Assembly: GCF_963691685.1 (NCBI RefSeq)
Contig: NZ_OY829290.1
Coordinates: forward strand, 4,491,001-4,555,000
Length of the DNA: 64,000 bases
Origin: Thalassovita sp.
GTDB taxonomy: Bacteria > Pseudomonadota > Alphaproteobacteria > Rhodobacterales > Rhodobacteraceae
Reading direction: 5' to 3'
Shown here: positions 18,239 through 25,787 of the stretch, piece by piece
Layout: every line of letters starts with the position of its first letter
Numbering within the stretch: position 1 is the stretch's first letter
Translations under genes and position numbers: made by a program
The notes under the pieces: model-generated
What the model saw: only the letters and a program-made list of their open reading frames with translations
What the model was told of the DNA's origin: nothing
Databases searched by the model: none

Positions 18239-19266
18239 TGCTCCTCCTCCAGAACCGAAGCATAGGCGCGCTGAATGGGCATCAGCACATACATCCGGCC
18301 GGGATCGCGCAGACGACCCGCAGACTTGCCAGCAGTATCCCCGGTACCAAAGAAGATATCGGCCCGTTGTGCGCCTTTGATCGCCGAACCAGTGTCCTGC
18401 GCGATCATCAGACGGCGCATTGGGCCTTCGCCATCCTTTTCCACCCAGACCGGCGCGCCCAGAGGGGTATATTTCGGATCAACCGCGACCGAGCGCAGCG
18501 CGGTGATCGACCGGTTCATAGCCCCCAGCGGCCCCTTTTCGGGGCTGACGCGGGTCACTTTGCGAAAGAACACGTAAGAGGGATTGTGGCGCAGCAGCGC
18601 CGTGCCGTCGATCGGATTGCGGCGCACCCAGTTCTGGATCACCTGGGCAGACACCTGATGCGATTTGTAGATTCCACGGCGGATCAACTCCTGCCCGATG
18701 GAACGGTACTTGTGACCGTTGTTGCCGCCATAGCCCACCCGAAGGTGTGCGCCCGACGGCAGGCGGATACGACCAGACCCTTGGATTTGCAGGAAGAAAA
18801 GCTCCACCGGGTCATCAACCCAGGCAATTTCCAACCCGCGCCCCTTCATGGTTTCGCCGGTTTCAATCTGTTCACGGGTCAGCCATTGCCCCTTGGCTTC
18901 GCGGGGTTTGGCATAGACCGGAAACCGGTACCGCGCTGTGGGGGTCAGGGATCCGTCCAGCTCAGGCTCAAAATAGCCGGTGAACAACGCCTCTTTGCCC
19001 GCCTCTTCGATCAGAACGGGTCGGAAAAACAACTCAAAAAAGGCGCGGGGGTTTTCGATGGATTCCGCCACAGCGCAGAGCGCGGCATAATCCACCTGAT
19101 CCATATCCATGCAGGTGTTCAAAAACACCTGCAAAGCACTGGCGTGGTCGTCCTTTTCCCAGCCTTCAAGGTCCTGAAAACTCAGGACCTTGTAAGACAG
19201 GTCAGCCTGGGCTGAGGTTGCGGTAAGCAACCCCGCCAGGGACGCCGCCGCCAGTCTTGCGATCAT
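18235..19266 (-). CDS. mltA: Membrane-bound lytic murein transglycosylase A
   Basis: 343 residues. N-terminal signal peptide (RLAAASLAGLLTATSAQA), no obvious lipobox Cys, so it may be periplasmic rather than lipid-anchored. The MltA barrel domain contains FTGYFEPELDGS, and the C-terminal 3D domain has AQDTGSAIKGAQRADIFFGTG, with the catalytic-type aspartates. The enzyme cleaves glycan strands to 1,6-anhydroMurNAc products, which links it in pathway terms to the amgK-murU recycling genes. It overlaps both neighbours by 4 nt, so the three genes are translationally coupled. Confidence 0.95.
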   Translation of the reverse strand: MIARLAAASLAGLLTATSAQADLSYKVLSFQDLEGWEKDDHASALQVFLNTCMDMDQVDYAALCAVAESIENPRAFFELFFRPVLIEEAGKEALFTGYFEPELDGSLTPTARYRFPVYAKPREAKGQWLTREQIETGETMKGRGLEIAWVDDPVELFFLQIQGSGRIRLPSGAHLRVGYGGNNGHKYRSIGQELIRRGIYKSHQVSAQVIQNWVRRNPIDGTALLRHNPSYVFFRKVTRVSPEKGPLGAMNRSITALRSVAVDPKYTPLGAPVWVEKDGEGPMRRLMIAQDTGSAIKGAQRADIFFGTGDTAGKSAGRLRDPGRMYVLMPIQRAYASVLEEEQ

Positions 19267-19919
19267 TCGCCTGTGGCCACCAGCTGCCAGTTGGGGTTAT
19301 CGCTGCCCATCTGGCGGGCAAAGGTCCAAACGTCTTTCTGACGTTTGATCTCATCCTTTTTGCCCTCGATGATATCACCTGCGTTGTCGCGCACGACCGA
19401 GGTCATCTCACCCACGAAGCGGACGGTGATTTCTGCCAGGTTATTGGCCGAGATTTCGGCATCCAGCAGCTGCACTTCGCGCACACCAATGAACTCTGCC
19501 TCAACAGACAGGCCCTGGGCGTTGCGGCTTTCGATCACTTCGGCGAAGCTTTCATAGACGTCGGAGTCAAGGAAAGGCTTCAGCTCAGCCAGATCGCCCC
19601 GCTCAAAGCCCATCAGGATCCATTCATAAGCCGACCGGGCGCCGCCGATGAAATCCGCCACACCAAAACCGGGTTCAATGCGCTTCATCGCGGCCAGCGC
19701 TTTGGCGGCATCGCTGTCTTCGGCAACATGGTCCGTGATGTCGCGGTCAGGGCCGCCTTCGATCACCTCAAATTGGTTCTGACGGCGCGCATTGTTCGGC
19801 GCCTCGCGGGTGACTGGTTTCTCAAACCCCTCGCGCGTGCCCAACACATTTCTCAACCGCAAAACCAGAAAGATTGCGATCCCAACCAGTACCAGAGTTT
19901 GCAACATCGTGGAGTCCAT
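19263..19919 (-). CDS. Tim44/TimA-like membrane-anchored protein
   Basis: 218 residues from ATG 19919, which has AGGGAT in ribosome-site position; an in-frame extension to 19952 lacks one. A single N-terminal helix (LQTLVLVGIAIFLVLRL) anchors a Tim44-like domain (FIGGARSAYEWILMGFERGDLAELKPFL). Bacterial TimA proteins are homologous to mitochondrial Tim44 but their role in bacteria is unresolved. It is first in the operon with mltA and smr. Its position beside fxsA and secB is common in alphaproteobacteria. Confidence 0.9.
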   Translation of the reverse strand: MDSTMLQTLVLVGIAIFLVLRLRNVLGTREGFEKPVTREAPNNARRQNQFEVIEGGPDRDITDHVAEDSDAAKALAAMKRIEPGFGVADFIGGARSAYEWILMGFERGDLAELKPFLDSDVYESFAEVIESRNAQGLSVEAEFIGVREVQLLDAEISANNLAEITVRFVGEMTSVVRDNAGDIIEGKKDEIKRQKDVWTFARQMGSDNPNWQLVATGE

Positions 19920-19962
19920 TCTATCCCTTTCGACGCATGGGCGTTTAAACACCCTGTTAGGA

Positions 19963-19990
19963 ACCTTATGTAGGTGAGGCAGGCGGCCAA
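19963..19990 (-). promoter_or_regulatory. Possible promoter of the Tim44-like/mltA/smr operon
   Basis: Read on the minus strand: TTGGCC (plus 19985-19990), 16 nt, TAAGGT (plus 19963-19968), about 44 nt upstream of the start. Confidence 0.35.
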
Positions 19991-20025
19991 GTCCACTGCG
20001 GCAACTTACCAGAAAGGGTCAAAAT

Positions 20026-20532
20026 ATGTGGCTTCTCTTTGCGTTTATCGGTGTTCCGATCATTGAAATCGCTCTGTTCATTCAGGTTGGCGGTGCAATC
20101 GGTACACCTCTGACGCTGCTGATCGTGGTTCTGACGGCGATTTTGGGCACTTACATGGTGCGCCAGCAGGGACGTCTGGCGATTGGAAACCTGCAGAGAT
20201 CCTTTTCTGAACTGAACGATCCCACCGAACCGCTGGCCCATGGCGCCATGGTGCTGATTTCCGGCGTGCTTCTGCTGACGCCTGGCTTTTTCACCGATGC
20301 ATTGGGCTTTGCCCTCTTGGTGCCGGCGATCCGATCGGCGGTCTTTCGCTATGCCAAATCCCGGGTGAAGGTTCAGACCTTCTCGATGAGGGGAAGCAGC
20401 CAGGGTATGGGGCGCAACGCGTCGCATCATGATGCCCAATCTGGCGCCGAAGGCGTCATTGATGGTGAGTTTACCGAGGTAGATCCCAACAAACGCGCCA
20501 CCCATCAGCCCTCGGGTTGGACCAAGCATTGA
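20026..20532 (+). CDS. fxsA: FxsA family membrane protein
   Basis: 168 residues. The N-terminal PIIEIALFIQVGG and RQQGRLAIGNLQRS motifs and two or three membrane helices match FxsA, whose Escherichia coli member suppresses F-plasmid exclusion of phage T7. The natural role is unknown. The C-terminal 60 residues are polar and variable. AAAGGG is the ribosome site. It lies upstream of secB, divergent from the Tim44-like operon. Confidence 0.92.
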   Translation: MWLLFAFIGVPIIEIALFIQVGGAIGTPLTLLIVVLTAILGTYMVRQQGRLAIGNLQRSFSELNDPTEPLAHGAMVLISGVLLLTPGFFTDALGFALLVPAIRSAVFRYAKSRVKVQTFSMRGSSQGMGRNASHHDAQSGAEGVIDGEFTEVDPNKRATHQPSGWTKH

Positions 20533-20540
20533 GGCGCTTA

Positions 20541-20562
20541 GGCCTTCCTGTTAAGGAAGGTC
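20541..20562 (+). other. Hairpin between fxsA and secB
   Basis: An 8-bp stem (20541-20548 with 20555-20562, one G-U) and loop TGTTAA, without a T-run. It may attenuate or stabilise the secB transcript. Confidence 0.4.
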
Positions 20563-20587
20563 GGAAAGTCTATTTTGGGAGAAGAAA

Positions 20588-21070
20588 ATGGCTGACAACG
20601 GTGCTGCACAGCCGCAGGCCCCCGCGATCAAGATGAACATCCTGAACCAGTTCATCCGCGACATGTCCTTTGAAAACATCCTGGCCCAAAAAGGCGCCCA
20701 GGGTGAGGTTCAGCCGGACGTCAATGTTCAGGTGAACCTGGATGCCAAGAAACGCTCGGCCGAGCATCAGTACGAAGTGGCGATCAAGCTGCAGGTGACC
20801 TCGGATAACAAATCCGGCGATGACAAGCTGTTCATTCTGGAACTGGACTACGTAGGTCTGTTCCACATTGAAAACGTCCCCGAGGACCAGCTGCATCCGT
20901 TCCTGCTGATCGAATGCCCGCGCCTGCTGTTCCCCTTCCTGCGCCGCATCGTGTCCGACGTGACCCGCGACGGTGGCTTCCCGCCGCTGAACCTGGAAAA
21001 CATCGACTTCATGCAGCTCTACCGTAATGAGCTGGCGCGCCGCGCACAGGCCGAAGCCCCTGCAAACTAA
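20588..21070 (+). CDS. secB: Protein-export chaperone SecB
   Basis: 160 residues, acidic, with the SecB core (INILNQFIRDMSFENILAQ near the N-terminus, then FLRRIVSDVTRDGGFPPLNLENIDFMQLYR). SecB is a tetrameric cytosolic chaperone that holds preproteins unfolded and delivers them to SecA. GGGAG precedes the start at 6 nt spacing. It ends in a strong terminator and converges on dnaQ. Confidence 0.98.
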   Translation: MADNGAAQPQAPAIKMNILNQFIRDMSFENILAQKGAQGEVQPDVNVQVNLDAKKRSAEHQYEVAIKLQVTSDNKSGDDKLFILELDYVGLFHIENVPEDQLHPFLLIECPRLLFPFLRRIVSDVTRDGGFPPLNLENIDFMQLYRNELARRAQAEAPAN

Positions 21071-21093
21071 GCATCGGTTTCTGGAGAAAATTC

Positions 21094-21126
21094 AAAGGCC
21101 TGGCAGATCACCTGCCGGGCCTTTTT
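21094..21126 (+). terminator. Rho-independent terminator of secB
   Basis: A 13-bp stem (21094-21106 with 21112-21124, one G-U pair) followed by T residues, ending ten nt before the convergent dnaQ stop. Confidence 0.85.
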
Positions 21127-21135
21127 AGTTGGCGC

Positions 21136-21873
21136 TTATTGGCTTAGCTTGGTCCAAAGCGCATCATCGCCCATCTTGGCGACAAATTCGCCATGCGCCT
21201 CTTTCTCGGCCTCAGTGATGCGTGGGGGCAGGGGTGCTGGCCGCGGGAAGGGGCGCCAATCATCGCCTGCGGCGCCATCACCGCCGCCGGATGTGGCAAC
21301 ACTCGACAGGGCGAAATCCGGCTGCCGGCCGCCGATCATTTCCAGATAGACGTCAGCCAGAATTTCCGAGTCGAGCAACGCGCCGTGCAGCACCCGGTTG
21401 GAGTTATCGATGCCATAACGACGGCAGAGCGCATCCAGCGTCGCAGGGGAGCCGGGGAACTTCTTGCGCGCCATTGCCAGCGTGTCCAGCGACTGATCCA
21501 TCGGCAGGGTGCGGAAGCCGTTGCGCCGCAGTTCTGCGTTCAGAAAGCGCATGTCGAACTTCGCGTTATGGATCACCATCTGGGAATCCTGCACAAAATC
21601 CAGAAACCCCTGCGCCACCTCTTTGAACAGGGGTTTATCGCGCAGCGTAACCTGACCGGGTTGGGGATCTTGTGGGGGTTCCAGCAGATCGGGGCCGATC
21701 CCATGCACACCAAAGGCCTCATTCGGCATCATGCGTTCAGGGTTGCAATAAACGTGATAGGTTTTGCCGGTCGGCATGTGGTTGAGCAGCTCAAGACACC
21801 CGATTTCAACGATCCTATCGCTGCCTTCAGCCTCAAATCCCGTGGTTTCGGTATCGAGAACGATCTGACGCAT
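21136..21873 (-). CDS. dnaQ: DNA polymerase III epsilon subunit (proofreading exonuclease)
   Basis: 245 residues. DEDDh exonuclease motifs: LDTETTGFE (ExoI), HNAKFDMRFLN (ExoII) and HGALLDSEILADVY (ExoIII). The C-terminal tail (about 60 residues, Gly/Pro-rich) is the likely polymerase alpha contact. It proofreads replication by the Pol III core. Last gene of the maf-aroE-coaE-dnaQ operon, 3 nt after coaE; in Caulobacter and relatives this cluster borders the replication origin. Confidence 0.97.
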   Translation of the reverse strand: MRQIVLDTETTGFEAEGSDRIVEIGCLELLNHMPTGKTYHVYCNPERMMPNEAFGVHGIGPDLLEPPQDPQPGQVTLRDKPLFKEVAQGFLDFVQDSQMVIHNAKFDMRFLNAELRRNGFRTLPMDQSLDTLAMARKKFPGSPATLDALCRRYGIDNSNRVLHGALLDSEILADVYLEMIGGRQPDFALSSVATSGGGDGAAGDDWRPFPRPAPLPPRITEAEKEAHGEFVAKMGDDALWTKLSQ

Positions 21874-21876
21874 CGC

Positions 21877-22479
21877 TTAAGCCCCCTTTTCAGCCCCCAT
21901 ACGGGCCCGGATATCGCGCAGCACCTCATGCACTTGTTCGCGGGCGTGGTCCAGCGTATCCGTTTCAATCTCATAATCAGCGCGCGCGCGTTTTTCGGCA
22001 ATAGGCATCTGTTTGGCGCGGATCGCTTGAAACTGTGCTTCGGTCATCGTGCCGCGCGCCATCACCCGCTGTTTCTGAGTGTCGGCATCGACGTAAACTG
22101 TAGCGGTGGCGTCCATCGCCTGATCCCCGCCGGTTTCAAACAGCAGCGGGATGTCAAAGACCAAAATGTCAGCCTCAGCCGCAGCGATAAATTCCGCACG
22201 ATCTGCACCGACCAAGGGATGCACAATCGCCTCAATCCGCTTCAGCACGCTGGCATCGGCCGAAATCAGCTGTTTCAGCACCTCACGTGACACAGCACCG
22301 TCAATGATCGCCTCGGGGAAGGCATCTGCCATAGGGGCCACTGCAGCGCCGCCAGCGCTATAGATCCGATGTACGGCGGCATCCGCATCCCAGATCGCGC
22401 AGCCCTCAGCGGCGAAAAGCTTCGCCGTTGTGGATTTCCCCATCCCGATGGACCCGGTCAGCCCCAGTTTAAACGTCAT
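21877..22479 (-). CDS. coaE: Dephospho-CoA kinase
   Basis: 200 residues from ATG 22479, whose ATGA overlaps the aroE stop; a longer upstream frame would run back into aroE coding. The P-loop GLTGSIGMGKSTT opens the protein and DIPLLFETG and RARADYEI follow, all family hallmarks. It performs the last step of coenzyme A synthesis (3'-phosphorylation of dephospho-CoA) in the cytosol. Confidence 0.97.
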   Translation of the reverse strand: MTFKLGLTGSIGMGKSTTAKLFAAEGCAIWDADAAVHRIYSAGGAAVAPMADAFPEAIIDGAVSREVLKQLISADASVLKRIEAIVHPLVGADRAEFIAAAEADILVFDIPLLFETGGDQAMDATATVYVDADTQKQRVMARGTMTEAQFQAIRAKQMPIAEKRARADYEIETDTLDHAREQVHEVLRDIRARMGAEKGA

Positions 22480-23309
22480 CTCAGAAGCACCGCGCGGATA
22501 TCGGCATCCACCACCGGACGCTGACCAAACCAACGCTCAAATCCGGGCACAGCCTGATGAATGAGCATACCCAATCCATCGACAGTCACGCAGCCCATCT
22601 CCTCAGCTTCGCGCAGAAGTCGGGTCTGCAGGGGGTTGTATACAAGGTCAGTGACCAGGGCGCCCTTCTGCAACCCATCCAGCGGCACCCGCAGTTCCTG
22701 TTGACCCACCATGCCCAGGCTGGTGGTGTTCACCACCGTGGCCGAATCCTCCAACATATTGCCGGCCTGAACCCAATCTACCACCTTGATTTTAGTACCA
22801 AAATCAGATTGCAGTGCCTCCGCCCGTGCACGTGTTCTGTTGCTGAGGAAAATCTCGGGCACACCGGCGTCCAGCAGGGAGGCCAGGACCGCCCGCGCCG
22901 CACCGCCGGCCCCCAGAACCGCCGCAGGTCCGGCCTTGGTATCCCAGTCAGGCGCGTTCTGACGCAGGTTTTCAATGAAGCCATAGCCATCCGTATTGTC
23001 GGCATGGATCCGGCCATCCTCCAGGAAGATCAGCGTGTTTGCAGCACCAATAAGCGTGGCGCGATCCGTCACCACATCTGCCAGCCGAATGGCGGCTTCT
23101 TTATGCGGTACAGTAACGTTGACCCCGACAAATCCCGCCTTGGGCAGGGTCCGCAGGACCTGTTCAAAATCCTCCGGCGCAACATCCATCGGAACGTAGT
23201 GACCCGGCAGCCCCATCTTGCGCAGCCAGGTGCCATGCAACAGGGGGGATTTCGAATGCGCTATGGGGGAACCGATCACCCCAGCCAACGGAATTTTGGG
23301 CCCGCTCAT
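22476..23309 (-). CDS. aroE: Shikimate dehydrogenase (NADP+)
   Basis: 277 residues. The shikimate-binding motif GVIGSPIAHSKSPLLHG at the N-terminus, the NVTVPHKE segment with its catalytic Lys, and the dinucleotide site LGAGGAARAV identify AroE. NRTRARAE after the second strand of the Rossmann fold suits NADP preference. It reduces 3-dehydroshikimate in aromatic amino acid synthesis. It overlaps maf and coaE by 4 nt each. Confidence 0.97.
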   Translation of the reverse strand: MSGPKIPLAGVIGSPIAHSKSPLLHGTWLRKMGLPGHYVPMDVAPEDFEQVLRTLPKAGFVGVNVTVPHKEAAIRLADVVTDRATLIGAANTLIFLEDGRIHADNTDGYGFIENLRQNAPDWDTKAGPAAVLGAGGAARAVLASLLDAGVPEIFLSNRTRARAEALQSDFGTKIKVVDWVQAGNMLEDSATVVNTTSLGMVGQQELRVPLDGLQKGALVTDLVYNPLQTRLLREAEEMGCVTVDGLGMLIHQAVPGFERWFGQRPVVDADIRAVLLR

Positions 23310-23905
23310 TGTTGCAAATCTCCTCGCAGGGTCAGGTAGTTGAGCATTTCCATCAAAGGCAAACCTAGAACAGTGAAATAGTCGCCGTCTACACGTGAGA
23401 ACAGGCGCACACCTTCACCTTCCAGCTGGTAACCGCCGACACAATGCGAAATCTCCGGCCAGTTGCGATCCAGATAGCCATCCAGGAAATCATCCGAAAA
23501 CGCCCGCATCCGAAGCCTCACCTGACCGATGTGACGCCAGATCGGCTTGCCGCCCTCACATATAACTGCTGCTGATAACAGCATATGACGCTCCCCGCGC
23601 ATCTGCTGCAACTGCTGGCGGGCCTCTTCAACACTCGCGGGTTTGGACAGTAGCTGCCCACCCAGGTCCAGCACCTGATCACAACCAATAACCAGCGAAT
23701 CAGGATTTTTTTCGCTTATTTTCAAGGCCTTCATCTCGGCCAACGTATCCGCAACGTCGCGCGGCGGCGCATTTTCAGCCAGCAGAGAGGCCTTCACCAT
23801 CTCTTCATCGATTCGCGGCTTGATGATTCGCACCGGAATCCCGGCATTTTCCATCAGCTGGCGCCGAATTTCGGATCCCGACGCGAGTATCAGTTTTTTT
23901 TCCAT
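23306..23905 (-). CDS. maf: Maf-like nucleoside triphosphate pyrophosphatase
   Basis: 199 residues. The N-terminal motif LILASGSEIRRQLMENAGI, the IDEE segment and VIGCDQVLDLGGQLLSKP are those of Maf/YceF house-cleaning pyrophosphatases, which hydrolyse modified or non-canonical nucleotides. First gene of the minus operon that runs away from the probable origin; its start is the left edge of the 592-bp gene-free region. Confidence 0.95.
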   Translation of the reverse strand: MEKKLILASGSEIRRQLMENAGIPVRIIKPRIDEEMVKASLLAENAPPRDVADTLAEMKALKISEKNPDSLVIGCDQVLDLGGQLLSKPASVEEARQQLQQMRGERHMLLSAAVICEGGKPIWRHIGQVRLRMRAFSDDFLDGYLDRNWPEISHCVGGYQLEGEGVRLFSRVDGDYFTVLGLPLMEMLNYLTLRGDLQQ

Positions 23906-23925
23906 TTTTTTCGCTCATCCGAACG

Positions 23926-23934
23926 TGTGGATAA
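23926..23934 (-). promoter_or_regulatory. Perfect DnaA box
   Basis: TGTGGATAA, reverse complement of the consensus TTATCCACA, 21 nt upstream of the maf start. Confidence 0.75.
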
Positions 23935-24246
23935 CCCAGTGGGAAACCACGCTAACTCCCCTGTGGAGAGGTTTGGATGGTTCCGTGAACTTTTTCAAGC
24001 TGTGAGAAACTCACCCAACTTCAAGGCGAATCCCCATTCCTTCTCCCCTTGGGGCAATGATAACCGCGAAACTGTGGGAATCCGGGGATCTCCCGCCGGA
24101 ATCCAAAGTTTTCCAACAGAGCTATAAACAGCCAAACCGGACCGCTAAGTTATTGAGAAATAAGTTCAGAATCGGGACTCTGAGCACCCTGTTGGATTCG
24201 GTTTTCCAGACAGTTTTCAACAATGAGAAAATCACGTGAAAAGCCC

Positions 24247-24269
24247 TTGGGATAAGTCGCTAATCCACA
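24247..24269. promoter_or_regulatory. Pair of oppositely oriented DnaA-like boxes beside the AT-rich segment
   Basis: TTGGGATAA (7 of 9 matches, minus orientation) and TAATCCACA (8 of 9, plus orientation) are separated by 5 nt and lie directly left of the AT-rich segment, the usual place for boxes that guide strand opening. Confidence 0.55.
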
Positions 24270-24384
24270 GAAAATCACCTGCCTATTATCAAAATCAAAA
24301 AAATCTTTTTCTTAAATTTCTTTAAGAGGGCTCTCAGGCGCATTCTCAGATCGTGCTCATGGCCGTCGACAGCGTTTCTGAGAA

Positions 24385-24413
24385 TTGACTCAAAATCTCG
24401 ACGCCCCTAAGAA
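24385..24413 (+). promoter_or_regulatory. Possible rho promoter
   Basis: TTGACT, 17 nt, TAAGAA, about 84 nt upstream of the rho start. A GANTC site overlaps the -35. Two short hairpins (around 24423-24436 and 24470-24478) lie in the leader, which in other bacteria can serve rho autoregulation. Confidence 0.35.
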
Positions 24414-24497
24414 GGGTTCAACGCCTCGTCCGAGGCAGTGACTTCCACATCATCTCAGTGAGTGCAGCGCCAGATGGCGTTGACGCAGGATTTTTCT

Positions 24498-25769
24498 ATG
24501 ACTGAACAGCGTCTGAACCTTTCGGATCTCAAAGCCAAAAGCCCCAAAGACCTCGTCTCCCAGGCTGAAGAGCTGGAGATCGAAAATGCCTCGACCATGC
24601 GTAAAGGCGAGATGATGTTCCAGATTCTCCGTGAAATGGCGGATGAAGGCTGGATCATCGGTGGTGACGGCGTTTTGGAGGTTCTGCAAGACGGCTTTGG
24701 CTTCCTGCGCTCGCCCGAAGCGAACTACCTGCCGGGTCCCGATGACATCTATGTCTCACCCGAAATGATCCGCAAATTCTCACTTCGGACCGGTGACACC
24801 GTTTCTGGCGTGATCAAAGCGCCGGAAGAAAACGAACGTTATTTTGCGCTGACCGAGGTTGAGACCATCAACTTCGAAGAACCGGCCAAAGCCCGTCACA
24901 AGATTGCCTTTGATAACCTGACGCCGCTCTACCCGGATGAGCGTCTGCAGATGGAAATCGAAGACCCGACCATCAAAGACCGTTCCGCCCGGATCATCGA
25001 CCTGGTCGCGCCGATCGGGAAAGGTCAGCGTTCGCTGATCGTGGCCCCGCCGCGCACCGGTAAGACGGTTCTGCTGCAGAACATCGCCCATAGCATCGAG
25101 AAAAATCACCCCGAGTGTTATCTGATCGTCCTTTTGATCGATGAACGCCCGGAAGAGGTGACCGACATGCAGCGATCGGTGAAAGGGGAGGTGATTTCCT
25201 CAACCTTTGACGAACCTGCGACCCGCCACGTCGCTGTGTCTGAGATGGTGATGGAAAAGGCCAAACGGCTGGTCGAACACAAACGTGACGTTGTGATCCT
25301 CTTGGACTCGATCACCCGTCTGGGCCGTGCCTTCAACACTGTTGTGCCGTCCTCGGGTAAGGTTCTGACCGGTGGTGTGGACGCCAACGCGCTGCAGCGC
25401 CCGAAACGTTTCTTCGGTGCCGCGCGTAACGTCGAAGAGGGTGGTTCGCTGACCATCATCGCGACCGCGCTGATCGACACCGGTAGCCGCATGGATGAGG
25501 TAATCTTTGAAGAATTCAAAGGCACCGGTAACTCGGAAATTGTGCTGGATCGCAAGGTTGCAGACAAACGCGTCTTCCCGGCGATGGACATCCTCAAATC
25601 CGGCACTCGGAAGGAGGATCTGCTGGTCGATGCGAAGAATCTGCAGAAAACCTTTGTTCTGCGCCGCATCCTGAACCCGATGGGCACCACGGACGCGATC
25701 GAGTTCCTGATCTCCAAGCTGAAACAGACCAAGACGAACGGCGAGTTCTTCGATTCAATGAACGGCTAA
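24498..25769 (+). CDS. rho: Transcription termination factor Rho
   Basis: 423 residues from ATG 24498 (AGGA at 8 nt), the usual Rho length; an in-frame upstream extension to 24462 looks non-coding. RNA-binding cold-shock-like domain (GDGVLEVLQDGFGFLRSP), Walker A APPRTGKTVLLQ, Walker B VVILLDSITRLGRA, Q-loop and R-loop (PKRFFGAARNVEEGGSLT). A hexameric RNA helicase that ends transcription. First plus-strand gene on the right of the probable origin, followed closely by mnmE. Confidence 0.98.
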   Translation: MTEQRLNLSDLKAKSPKDLVSQAEELEIENASTMRKGEMMFQILREMADEGWIIGGDGVLEVLQDGFGFLRSPEANYLPGPDDIYVSPEMIRKFSLRTGDTVSGVIKAPEENERYFALTEVETINFEEPAKARHKIAFDNLTPLYPDERLQMEIEDPTIKDRSARIIDLVAPIGKGQRSLIVAPPRTGKTVLLQNIAHSIEKNHPECYLIVLLIDERPEEVTDMQRSVKGEVISSTFDEPATRHVAVSEMVMEKAKRLVEHKRDVVILLDSITRLGRAFNTVVPSSGKVLTGGVDANALQRPKRFFGAARNVEEGGSLTIIATALIDTGSRMDEVIFEEFKGTGNSEIVLDRKVADKRVFPAMDILKSGTRKEDLLVDAKNLQKTFVLRRILNPMGTTDAIEFLISKLKQTKTNGEFFDSMNG

Positions 25770-25787
25770 CGCTGTCGGGGGCCCATG

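Larger units (their letters stand above)
23906..24497. other. oriC: Probable chromosomal replication origin (oriC)
   Basis: A 592-bp gene-free region between divergent maf and rho. It contains one perfect DnaA box (TGTGGATAA, 23926-23934), TAATCCACA (24261-24269, one mismatch), and weaker 7/9 matches at 24202-24210, 24214-24222 and 24247-24255. A segment at 24271-24330 is about 75% A+T by hand count and holds the palindrome CTTAAA-TTTC-TTTAAG (24311-24326). Seven GANTC sites occur between 24028 and 24391. In Caulobacter the origin lies at the equivalent junction (maf-aroE-coaE-dnaQ on one side, rho and gidAB-parAB on the other). The right end also carries the rho leader. No ORF is credible here. 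Confidence 0.75.

Noticed and set aside
18100..19215. 371-codon plus-strand frame opposite mltA and smr
   Set aside because: Antisense shadow; the overlapping operon on the minus strand is well supported.
21193..22290. 365-codon plus-strand frame opposite dnaQ and coaE
   Set aside because: Spans two clear minus-strand genes and has no motif.
22284..22291. CTCACGTGAC core inside coaE
   Set aside because: Core palindrome only, arms do not match parS.
24232..24239. TCACGTGA core in the origin region
   Set aside because: Only the central 8 bp of parS match; outer positions differ on both sides, so it is not called parS.
24311..24326. TTAA-N6-TTAA in the AT-rich origin segment as a CtrA site
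   Set aside because: The spacer is 6 rather than 7 and the trailing C is absent; treated as an AT-rich palindrome instead.
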